This document shows, in pieces, positions 15,749 through 23,027 of a DNA stretch of 64,000 bases; within the stretch, counting starts at the first letter, position 1; each line of letters begins with the position of its first letter. The DNA is from Streptomyces fructofermentans (lineage in GTDB: Bacteria; Actinomycetota; Actinomycetes; Streptomycetales; Streptomycetaceae), in the NCBI RefSeq assembly GCF_014651055.1, contig NZ_BMWD01000011.1, positions 160,722 through 224,721 of the forward strand, given 5' to 3'. The notes beneath the pieces are model-generated. The model did no database searches and was not told where the DNA came from. It saw only the letters and a list, made by a program, of their open reading frames with translations. Both the position numbers and the translations under genes were made by a program.

Positions 15749-16561
15749 TCAGGGGCGGTTGTTGCGGTCCTGACCGGGACGGTCCTGACCGGGACGGTCG
15801 TTGCCGGGACGGTCGTTGCCCGGGCGGTCGTTGCCGGGACGGTCCTGACCCGGGCGGTCGTTGCCCGGGCGGTCGTTGCCCGGGCGGTCCTGACCCGGAC
15901 GCTGCTGGCCCGGGCGGTCGTGACCGGGACGGTCGTGACCCGGACGGTCGTGACCAGGACGGTCGTGACCAGGACGGTGCTGACCCGGACGGTCGTGACC
16001 CGGCCGGTCGTGACCCGGCCGGTCGTGACCGGGGCGGTGCTGACCCGGACGGTCGTGACCCGGACGGTCGTGACCGGGACGGTCGTGGCCCGGGCGGACG
16101 TGGCGGTGGCCCCAGGACTCGTTGTCGACGAACCGGCCGCGCCGGTCGGTGAGGGTCGCGGTGTCGGAGTCGTCCCACACGTAGTTGCGGCGGTCCTGGA
16201 AGACATCGCGGTGGGTGTCGCGGCCGATCCCGGTGTGCACGCGGACCGAGGAGCGGCCGTCGAGGCTGAAGTGGCGGAAGGTGTAGGTGCGGCCGTCGCG
16301 GTCCGACAGCTTCCAGCCGCTCAGGTTCACGTCGTGGCGGCCCCGGTTGGTGATCTGGACCCATTCCCCGTTCAGGGAACGGTTGGAGCGGTCGTCACGC
16401 CCCGGGGAGTCGTACTGAACGGCGCTGATGACGACACGCGAGCGGTCCCTGTCACGGCCCGGACCGTCGGGGGCGGCGTTGGCCGGCAGTGCCGCGGAAC
16501 CGAGGGCGGCACCCGCCGCGAGGACGACGGCGACGGAACGGCGGATGGAACGAGAAGACAT
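15749..16561 (-). CDS. Secreted lamin-tail-domain protein with pentapeptide repeat tail
   Basis: This 270-aa protein has a Sec signal peptide (RRSVAVVLAAGAALGSAALPANAA, cleavage near residue 30). A lamin-tail domain follows (VVISAVQYDSP, GEWVQITNRGRHDVNLSGWKLSD, YTFRHFSLDG, about 42-145), a beta-sandwich found in many secreted Streptomyces proteins. The last 115 residues are 22 RPG-xx units (HD, ND, QD, QH variants). Function unknown; a cell-surface or spore-coat role is possible. ATG 16561 is chosen for the signal peptide. The frame upstream is open but not supported. Confidence 0.85.
   Translation of the reverse strand: MSSRSIRRSVAVVLAAGAALGSAALPANAAPDGPGRDRDRSRVVISAVQYDSPGRDDRSNRSLNGEWVQITNRGRHDVNLSGWKLSDRDGRTYTFRHFSLDGRSSVRVHTGIGRDTHRDVFQDRRNYVWDDSDTATLTDRRGRFVDNESWGHRHVRPGHDRPGHDRPGHDRPGQHRPGHDRPGHDRPGHDRPGQHRPGHDRPGHDRPGHDRPGHDRPGQQRPGQDRPGNDRPGNDRPGQDRPGNDRPGNDRPGNDRPGQDRPGQDRNNRP
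15767..16096. repeat. 15-bp tandem repeat, 22 copies (RPGHD-type)
   Basis: Twenty-two consecutive 15-bp units encode RPG followed by HD, QH, QQ, QD or ND on the minus strand. The HD/QH units form one block (N-terminal) and the QD/ND units another, suggesting stepwise amplification. The tract is also open in a plus-strand frame, giving a spurious TVVTR-repeat ORF. Confidence 0.92.
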
Positions 16562-16898
16562 GACGTCCCCCTTGTACGGGGCTCTTCGCCTGAACCGGCC
16601 CTGACCGGGCAGGCGGTGAGCGGTGCGCGATTCCCGGCTGGTGCCGAGGACCCACAGCTTGGTCAACTCACGAGGCCCATGGAAGATGTCCACTTTGGCG
16701 TTACTGTATGCGGATATTTCCGTGACGGACGAGTGCACGCACCATCGACCGGAACCCGCCACCGCCCGCGATTGGCGAGCCGGTACAACCATCCGCCACC
16801 CATCGCCCCGGAAGCGGTTTCCCGGCCCCTCACGCACCGCGAACCACACCCCTGCACCCGGGCATCCGGCCGGTAATCGGATGTAACAAGCCAAACGC
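16562..16898. other. Intergenic upstream region of the lamin-tail gene, no gene seen
   Basis: These 337 bp lie upstream of the lamin-tail gene and downstream of the beta-propeller gene. On the minus strand a TTGACC hexamer near 16662 could be a -35 box, but no convincing -10 is paired with it. No ORF with Streptomyces codon bias and a known match is present. Confidence 0.45.
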
Positions 16899-16928
16899 CT
16901 CTCTTCTCGAACATGCGTGAGAAGAGAG
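16899..16928 (-). terminator. Terminator after beta-propeller gene
   Basis: CTCTCTTCTC (16899-16908) and GAGAAGAGAG (16919-16928) form a perfect 10-bp stem with a 10-nt loop. Reading the minus strand, the stem is followed by GGCGTTTGGCTTGTT, T-rich for this genome. It lies 34 bp beyond the beta-propeller stop. Confidence 0.8.
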
Positions 16929-16961
16929 ACAGAAGGTACGTATCCGGGAGGCGCGGACCGG

Positions 16962-17930
16962 TCAGATCGGCACCGCGACGCCCGTGAACGTCGTCTCCGG
17001 CGTCTGAGGGCTCGTGAAGCGGGCGTTGACCAGGTAGAGGCGGTCGCCGAACCGGGCCGCCGTGGTCGGGACGTCGAACCGGGGGTCCGTGATCGTGCCT
17101 GTCAGGGTGGCGGTCGTGGCCCTCGCGTCCAGGCGGAACACGGTGACCAGGTTCAGACGGTTCTGCACCACGTACAGGGTGCGGCCGATGCGGTACAGGC
17201 CGTCGCCGTTCACGACGTTCTCCGCGCCGACCAGCGTGATCCTGGTGGTGCGGCCCGTCCTGAGGTCCACGTTGTGAAGTTCGCCCGGGGTGCTCTTGAC
17301 GACGATCAGGGCGTCGCCGCCCGGCGCGCCCACGATGCCGTTCGCGTTGTTCACGTCGGGGAGCTGCACCCAGTCGCCGGTGAGCGGCAGGGTGCGGATC
17401 CCCCCGCCGCGGCCGCGGGGCACCCCGTACAGGGCGGCGGCCCGTGAGTCCGTGAACCAGGCCCGGCCGCCGAGCAGGGTCACGTCGTTGATGAAGTGGC
17501 CGGCGGCCGGGCTCAGCCGGTGCGTGGTGACGACCTCACCGGTGCGGGAGTCGTGGACGCGGGCCACCCCGGTGTTCCCGGCGACGTACAGCAGGCCGTC
17601 GTCGTCCAGCTTCAGGCCCACGGCCACCAGGCCCGTACCGCCGGGGAAGAGCACCGATCCCCTGCCGGTGCGCAGATCGGTGCGGTACAGGGCGCCGTTG
17701 GCACGGGAGCCCATGTAGGCGTACGGCCTCCTGCCGATGGCGATGCCCTCGGGGAGGAAGCCGTCGGGCAGCGGGAACCCGGTCGGCCACGGCGCGGACC
17801 GTGCGGCTCCGGCGGTGGCGGCGGACGCCGTGCCGGTGCCGGTCGCCGCCAGGGCGGCGAGGGCGGCGCCGCCGAGGAGCGCGCGCCGGGAGGGCTGGGC
17901 GGACGAGGAGCGGGGGTCGGTCCTTCTCAT
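16962..17930 (-). CDS. Tat-exported SMP-30-like beta-propeller protein
   Basis: This 322-aa protein has a twin-arginine leader (SRRALLGGAALAALAATGTGTASA, about 14-38). The rest is repeated propeller blades such as GLLYVAGNTGVARVHDSRTGEVV and DGLYRIGRTLYVVQNRLNLVTVFRLD, as in SMP-30/gluconolactonase-like proteins. Close relatives in Streptomyces have sometimes been named superoxide dismutase; nothing here supports that activity. ATG 17930 has ggagg about 8 bases upstream. A possible start at 17975 would bury the Tat signal and is rejected. Substrate unknown. Confidence 0.75.
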   Translation of the reverse strand: MRRTDPRSSSAQPSRRALLGGAALAALAATGTGTASAATAGAARSAPWPTGFPLPDGFLPEGIAIGRRPYAYMGSRANGALYRTDLRTGRGSVLFPGGTGLVAVGLKLDDDGLLYVAGNTGVARVHDSRTGEVVTTHRLSPAAGHFINDVTLLGGRAWFTDSRAAALYGVPRGRGGGIRTLPLTGDWVQLPDVNNANGIVGAPGGDALIVVKSTPGELHNVDLRTGRTTRITLVGAENVVNGDGLYRIGRTLYVVQNRLNLVTVFRLDARATTATLTGTITDPRFDVPTTAARFGDRLYLVNARFTSPQTPETTFTGVAVPI

Positions 17931-18112
17931 GGTTCCGGGCCTCCGTGCGCGGTCGGGGAGGGATCGGGCGTCCATCCTGGCCCAACTCGCCGCGTACGTA
18001 ACGCCGTTGCCCGGTATCGACAGAGGATCGACAGCTTGCCCGACCGGACCGCCGGGGCGCCGGGCCGCCGTCAGTCACCGGTCACCGGTCACCGGTCGTC
18101 AGCCTTCAGTCG

Positions 18113-19003
18113 TCAGCCGTTCCAGCTCTCGTCGTACGGGTCGCGCGGCGCCTCGACGGGCCTGGCCTCGGTGACCTCGAAGAACGGGATGACGCCGTTG
18201 TTCACCGGGTCCCTCGTCCGCTTGGCGGTGTAGGTTCCGGTGACCTCCAGCCAGGCGTCCGGCTGCAGGACCGGGGGCGTCCGGCCGGTCAGGCCTATCT
18301 TCACCGGCTGGGCGTCGGCGGCACAGCAGTTGAGGGCCATGCGGACCAGGTACGGGCTGCCGTCGCGGTCCAGGGCCACGAACCCGGCGATCCTGATCCG
18401 GCGCCCGTCGAGGGAGTGGCCCTTGTCGTAGGCGGCGCGGCCCGCGTAGTCGACCAGGCTCAGCCGGACCGGGTCACCGGCGGGCAGCGCGGAGAAGCCC
18501 CAAGGCTGTTCCTGCAGAGCCGTGCCGGTCCGCATCGCGCTGTACGAGCCGAGAGCGGGCGGGGCCACCAGGATGAGTGCGAGCAGCGGCAGGACGAGCA
18601 GCCAGGCGATACGCGGCTCGTGATGGGCGTGCGCGGAATCGTGCGCGTAATCGTGCACGGAATCATGCGCGCCATCGGTCTCGGAGGAGGCCGCGGGGGC
18701 GGTCGCGCGATCGGTCGCGGGAGCGGAATCGGTCGCGGGGGCGGGATCGGCGGCGGGAGCGGAATCGGTCGCGGGAGCGGAATCGGCGGCGGGAGCGGAA
18801 TCGGCGGCGGGCGTCAGGGAACGCGCGCTCCGCCGCTCGTACCAGACGGTCGCGACCGCCGTGGCGATCAGGACGACACCCGCCGCCAGCAGCAGCGGCC
18901 TCAACCCCGCCTTGACGTACCGCAGGTAGAGGTCGGTGAGACCGGCGTGCAGGATCGATCCGCCGGTGAGGAAGAGGACGGCCGCCTGGGCCTGACGGTT
19001 CAC
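18113..19003 (-). CDS. TIGR03943 family (YcgQ/DUF1980-like) permease partner with His-rich loop
   Basis: This 296-aa membrane protein has N-terminal segments (AAVLFLTGGSILHAGL, LRPLLLAAGVVLIATAVATVWY), a low-complexity PAADSAPATDSAP linker, then a loop with His at 113, 117, 121, 125, 127 and 128. Another membrane segment (AWLLVLPLLALILVAPPALG) and a soluble domain with RMALNCCAADAQPVKIGL follow. The family always travels with the YraQ-like permease; here the GTG start overlaps the permease stop (GTGA). The B. subtilis pair YcgR/YcgQ has been linked to metal response. Metal binding here is inferred from the His spacing and CC pair. Confidence 0.85.
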   Translation of the reverse strand: MNRQAQAAVLFLTGGSILHAGLTDLYLRYVKAGLRPLLLAAGVVLIATAVATVWYERRSARSLTPAADSAPAADSAPATDSAPAADPAPATDSAPATDRATAPAASSETDGAHDSVHDYAHDSAHAHHEPRIAWLLVLPLLALILVAPPALGSYSAMRTGTALQEQPWGFSALPAGDPVRLSLVDYAGRAAYDKGHSLDGRRIRIAGFVALDRDGSPYLVRMALNCCAADAQPVKIGLTGRTPPVLQPDAWLEVTGTYTAKRTRDPVNNGVIPFFEVTEARPVEAPRDPYDESWNG

Positions 19004-20010
19004 AGGAGCACCGCCCCGACCAGGACCGACACGAGGACGGCGAGCGCGAACGTGGCGGGGGCGAAGCGTACGGCGAACTCGCGGCCGAACGTGGCGGTCT
19101 GCATCGCGAAGAGTTTCAGGTCGATCATCGGGCCGACGACCAGGAACGTGAGTCTGGCCGTGAGCGAGAACTGGGTCAGCGACGCCGCCACGAACGCGTC
19201 CGCCTCCGAGCAGATGGAGAGCAGCACGGCGAGGACCGCGAGCGCGAGGACGGCGACGACCGGGTTGTCGGCGGCCATGCCCAGCCAGGCCGCCGGGACC
19301 ACGGCCTTGAGCGTGGCCGCGGCCATCGCGCCGACGACCAGGAAACCGCCCGCGTGCATCACGTCGTGCCGTACCGACCCCCAGAACGCCGCGCCCCTGC
19401 CGAGCCCTTCGGCTCCCGGGCGCGACGGCGGACGCAGCCAGTCGGCGCGGCCCACCCGCTGCCACAGCCAGCCCATCACGCAGGCCACGACCAGGCTCGC
19501 CACGAATCGGGCCAGTACCATCCGCGGCTCCCCGGGGAACGCGACGGCGGTGGCGGTCAGCACGATCGGGTTGATCGCCGGCGCCGACAGCAGGAAGGCC
19601 AGTGCGGCCGCCGGTGTGACCCCCCGGCGCACCAGCGCCCCCGCAACCGGTACGGACGCGCACTCGCAGCCCGGCAGCACGGCCCCCGCCATGCCGGCGA
19701 CCGGCACCGCGAGGGCGGGCCTGGCGGGCAGCGCGCGGGCGAAGAACGACGGCGGCACGAACACCGCGATGACCGCCGACAGCAGCACACCCAGGACGAG
19801 AAAGGGAAGTGCCTGCACCATGACCGCGACGAACACGGTCATCCAGCTCTGCATGACCGGCTCGGCCAGCACGCGGCGGATCGGGTCCTGCACCACCACC
19901 GCGCCGAGGAGCAACAGGGTCAGGACGAGGGGCGAGTTGAAGTGCCAGCCCCGCTGGTCGTCCGGCCCACGGCCTTCGGCCCTGGGAGGAGCGGCGTCGG
20001 TCGTGGTCAC
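19000..20010 (-). CDS. YraQ/YcgR-like permease (DUF318)
   Basis: This 336-aa protein has eight or so membrane helices. Two half-repeats are visible: VMVQALPFLVLGVLLSAVIAVFVP and PGCECASVPVAGALVRRG in the first, and GGFLVVGAMAAATLKAVVP and LSICSEADAFVAASL in the second. The GCEC motif and the SEADAF motif are diagnostic of the family. Transported substrate unknown, with metal ions or small thiols among the proposals. GTG 20010 follows ggaggt at good spacing. It is the first gene of a two-gene operon. Confidence 0.87.
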   Translation of the reverse strand: MTTTDAAPPRAEGRGPDDQRGWHFNSPLVLTLLLLGAVVVQDPIRRVLAEPVMQSWMTVFVAVMVQALPFLVLGVLLSAVIAVFVPPSFFARALPARPALAVPVAGMAGAVLPGCECASVPVAGALVRRGVTPAAALAFLLSAPAINPIVLTATAVAFPGEPRMVLARFVASLVVACVMGWLWQRVGRADWLRPPSRPGAEGLGRGAAFWGSVRHDVMHAGGFLVVGAMAAATLKAVVPAAWLGMAADNPVVAVLALAVLAVLLSICSEADAFVAASLTQFSLTARLTFLVVGPMIDLKLFAMQTATFGREFAVRFAPATFALAVLVSVLVGAVLL

Positions 20011-20333
20011 GGGCGGGTACCTCCGGTGGCTCCGGGCGTTCCGGTGAAGAGGGCGGGAGGGGGCGGGGACGGCAGGAGAAGGGGTGGGGAGGGGCGGGAA
20101 GGGCTCAGGTGAGGTGACGTGTGAGGTGACGTGGGGTGGGTGAGATGAAGGGCTGAGAAGAGGGGCTGAGAAGAGGGGCTGAGAAGAGGGACGAGGAACC
20201 GCGGGTTTCCTCCCGCCCCCTTCAGTACGCCGGTTCGGGCCCAGCTTCTCACCCGTACCGGCGACGGATCGCGCCGGTCGGTTCGATCGGACCCCGTGCA
20301 ACCGGTGCCACCCGTGGGGCAGTCTGTGCTGTC
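20011..20333. other. Divergent intergenic region with 13-bp triplicated repeat
   Basis: These 323 bp separate the permease and the channel-like gene. They contain ctgagaagagggg three times at a 13-bp period (20153, 20166, 20179) and gaggtgacgt twice (20111, 20122). No gene is supported. Promoters for both flanking genes must lie here. Confidence 0.55.
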
Positions 20334-22580
20334 GTGGGGAGCCTTCCGAATCAGAGCGGGCCTGACGACCGTGCCGCGCACATGGTGGTGTGCGGGGACG
20401 ACGCCCTCGCGCACCGCCTGGCGGCCGAACTGCGCGGTGTGTACGGGGAGCGGGTGACGCTGGTCGTGCCGTCCGCCGAGCGCACGGTACGGCCGCCGGT
20501 CGTCGGCCGGGCCCGCGCCTCGGCCCTGCTCGACCGTGTGTCGGCGGCGGTGACACGCGCCGCGGGCAACGGCGGGAGCAGCCCCCCTGCCGGCGGCGGC
20601 AGCGGTGAGGGCACGGGTGTCAGGACATCCGGCGGCCCCTCCGGACGGGTCACCGCCCCGTCCAACCGGGCGGCGGCGCCGTCGAGTCGTACGTCCGCCG
20701 ACGAACCCCCCGCCGCACGGGTGCTGGAGGCGGCCGCTCTCACGGAGGCCGTGCTCGCCGAGGCCGGTGTCGAACAGGCCGCCGCTCTGGCGCTCGTCCA
20801 TGACGACGACGAGACCAACATCCGTGCCGCGCTCATGGCCCGCAGGCTCAACCCCCGCCTCCGGCTGGTCGTCCGGCTCTACAACCGCCGCCTCGGCCAG
20901 CACATCGAGGCGCTGCTCGACCAGGCCGCCGCGCTGGCACTGGCGGGCGCCGGGGACTCCGGCGGCCCGCTCGAACCCGGTGTGCTGGACGCCTCCACCA
21001 CCGTGCTCTCCGACGCGGACACCGCCGCGCCCGCGCTGGCGGCGACCGCCGTCGCCGGGACCAGCAAGGTCGTACAGACCGACGGGCTGATGCTGCGGGC
21101 CGTCGAACGGCAGCCGCCGGGTCCCGGAGAGGTCGCCGACCCGGGCCTGTGCACGCTCGCGCTGCTCTCGGCCACCACCAACGACCCCGCGGGCGCGGAC
21201 GGTTCGGAGAGCAGCGGCGAGAACGGCCCCCGGCTGCTGCCCGACGAGCGATCCGTGGCCGCCGCGACCGGACGCGGCACCGTCGTCCTGGAAGCCGTGT
21301 CCTACGCCGGCCCGCCGCTGCCCGCGGGGCGCAGCGTGCTGCCCTTCGGCCGGCTGTTCTCCCGGCGGCTGCGGTGGTCGTTCGCGGGCCTAGTAGCCTG
21401 TGTCGTCGCGCTCGCCGTCGCCTCCATGGCGACCACGGGCGCCCACCCGCTGCACGCCACCTACCTCACGCTCCTCGACCTCTTCGCCATCAACGACCCG
21501 GCCCTCGACGAACCGCTCGGCCGCCAGATCCTCCAACTCCTCTCGGGTCTCGTCGGGTTGCTGCTGCTCCCCGTACTGCTGGCCGCCGTCCTGGAGGCGC
21601 TCGGCACGTTCCGCAGCGGGTCCGCGCTGCGCAGACCGCCCCGGGGTCTGTCCGGCCACGTCGTGCTGCTCGGACTCGGAAAGATCGGCACGCGGGTCCT
21701 CGCGCGCCTGCGGGAGCTCCAGATCCCCGTGGTGTGCGTGGAGGCGGACCCCGAGGCGCGGGGACTTGCCCTGGCGCGCCGGCTGCGCGTCCCGGTCGTG
21801 CTCGGCGACGTGACCCAGGAAGGCGTCCTGGAAGCCGCCAAGGTGCACCGGGCGCACGCCCTGCTCGCCCTCACCAGCGCGGACACCACCAATCTCGAAG
21901 CGGCCCTGTACGCCAGGTCGGTGCGGCCCGACCTGCGTGTCGTCCTGCGGCTGTACGACGACGACTTCGCCACAGCCGTCTACCGCACCCTGCGTGCCAC
22001 CCACCCGCAGGCGCTGACCCGCAGCCGCAGCGTCTCCCATCTCGCGGCCCCCGCCTTCGCCGGAGCGATGATGGGCCGCCAGATCCTGGGCGCGATCCCG
22101 GTCGAACGCCGGGTACTGCTCTTCGCGGCCCTGGACGTGGCCGGACACCCGCACCTGGAGGGCCGCACGGTCGCCGAGGCGTTCCGAGCCGGGTCCTGGC
22201 GGGTCCTGGCACTGGACACCGCGGCTCCGGAGGTGCGGCGCCGCGGCCGCCCCGCACCCGACCCTTCGACCGCGCCGGTTCCGGGAGGCACGCCGGGGAC
22301 GCCCCCGGGTCCGGGCCCGGGCGCGGGGCCCGACGGTGCGGTGGGCACGCCGGGCCGGGCGGTGGGGCCGGGTCCCGCTGGGGTCCCGCAGGGCCGTCCC
22401 GCGGGACCGGACCGCGGAGCGCCGGGCCCCGACCGTGCGTCGGGCCTGGTCTGGGACCTGCCGCCCACCTACGTCCTCGGCGCGGAGGACCGGGTGGTGA
22501 TCGCCGCCACCCGGCGCGGGCTCGCGGAACTGCTGGGGCGGCACACCCGGGACCACGCGGAACCCCGCCCGGGCGGGTAG
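20334..22580 (+). CDS. CASTOR/POLLUX-like two-Rossmann NAD-binding channel protein (TrkA_N)
   Basis: This 748-aa protein has an N-terminal RCK/TrkA-like Rossmann domain (HMVVCGDDALAHRLAAEL, then RVLEAAALTEAVLAEAGVEQ) interrupted by a Gly/Ser-rich insert. Two hydrophobic segments follow around residues 345-430 (LVACVVALAVASMATTG and LLSGLVGLLLLPVLLAAVL). A second, better Rossmann domain comes next (GHVVLLGLGKIGTRVLARL, VVCVEADPEARG, VLGDVTQEGVLEAA). The C-terminus has a Pro/Gly-rich linker and a final RCK_C-like piece. The layout resembles plant CASTOR/POLLUX and bacterial relatives. No TxGYG potassium filter is seen between the two hydrophobic segments. GTG 20334 appears leaderless. Confidence 0.8.
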   Translation: MGSLPNQSGPDDRAAHMVVCGDDALAHRLAAELRGVYGERVTLVVPSAERTVRPPVVGRARASALLDRVSAAVTRAAGNGGSSPPAGGGSGEGTGVRTSGGPSGRVTAPSNRAAAPSSRTSADEPPAARVLEAAALTEAVLAEAGVEQAAALALVHDDDETNIRAALMARRLNPRLRLVVRLYNRRLGQHIEALLDQAAALALAGAGDSGGPLEPGVLDASTTVLSDADTAAPALAATAVAGTSKVVQTDGLMLRAVERQPPGPGEVADPGLCTLALLSATTNDPAGADGSESSGENGPRLLPDERSVAAATGRGTVVLEAVSYAGPPLPAGRSVLPFGRLFSRRLRWSFAGLVACVVALAVASMATTGAHPLHATYLTLLDLFAINDPALDEPLGRQILQLLSGLVGLLLLPVLLAAVLEALGTFRSGSALRRPPRGLSGHVVLLGLGKIGTRVLARLRELQIPVVCVEADPEARGLALARRLRVPVVLGDVTQEGVLEAAKVHRAHALLALTSADTTNLEAALYARSVRPDLRVVLRLYDDDFATAVYRTLRATHPQALTRSRSVSHLAAPAFAGAMMGRQILGAIPVERRVLLFAALDVAGHPHLEGRTVAEAFRAGSWRVLALDTAAPEVRRRGRPAPDPSTAPVPGGTPGTPPGPGPGAGPDGAVGTPGRAVGPGPAGVPQGRPAGPDRGAPGPDRASGLVWDLPPTYVLGAEDRVVIAATRRGLAELLGRHTRDHAEPRPGG

Positions 22581-22581
22581 C

Positions 22582-22604
22582 GGCCGCCCCGACCGGGCGG
22601 CCGG
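22582..22604 (+). terminator. Terminator after channel-like gene
   Basis: CGGCCGCCC and GGGCGGCCG form a 9-bp perfect stem around a 5-nt loop, immediately after the stop at 22580. A second GC hairpin follows. Confidence 0.55.
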
Positions 22605-22630
22605 CGGCCCGACCGGTCGGCCCCGGGTGG

Positions 22631-22888
22631 TCAGCCGCGGGCCGCCGACTGTCCCCGTGCCGAGGGAGGTTCGTACGGCTCGGGCCGGCACTCCCGGTCG
22701 ACCCGCACACGTCTCTCCCGGACCCGCACACGCTTCTCCCGCTCCCGCGTCCGGGACGGGACAACGCCCTCGGCGCCGGGTTCGGCAACGGGCCCCACGA
22801 AGGGTTCGGCGCGGGACTGCCGGTCCCGGGCCCCGGACGGGACCCGGCGGCGCTCCACCGTCAGATGCGGATCGGTCGACGAGTTCAT
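22631..22888 (-). CDS. Small Arg-rich hypothetical protein
   Basis: An 85-aa frame starts at ATG 22888 (MNSSTDPHLTVERRRVPSG) and is rich in Arg and Glu, including TREREKRVRVRERRVRVDRE. It is not recognised. The frame sits between the channel-like gene and the divergent S9 peptidase and would fill an otherwise empty 450 bp. GC3 is consistent with coding, but low complexity makes it uncertain. It could be non-coding. Confidence 0.4.
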   Translation of the reverse strand: MNSSTDPHLTVERRRVPSGARDRQSRAEPFVGPVAEPGAEGVVPSRTREREKRVRVRERRVRVDRECRPEPYEPPSARGQSAARG

Positions 22889-23027
22889 GCCCCGATCGTG
22901 CACCCGGCCACTGACAATCCGCTCTGACCTGCAACGACGCATATTTCGGCGCTTCGGGCCCGGCGAGTTTTCCACAGGCTGGGGCCCCCGTCGGCGGATC
23001 GTCCGCGGATGCGGGCAGTATGGGGCC

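Noticed and set aside
15767..16096. CRISPR array
   Set aside because: The 15-bp units are contiguous and encode a peptide repeat; there are no spacers.
15638..16876. A 412-aa plus-strand ORF of TVVTR-type repeats
   Set aside because: It is the reverse-frame reading of the RPGxx repeat of the lamin-tail gene, which has a signal peptide and a domain.
17931..17975. Earlier start for the Tat-exported beta-propeller gene
   Set aside because: It would place 15 residues before the twin-arginine leader; ATG 17930 has the better ribosome binding site.
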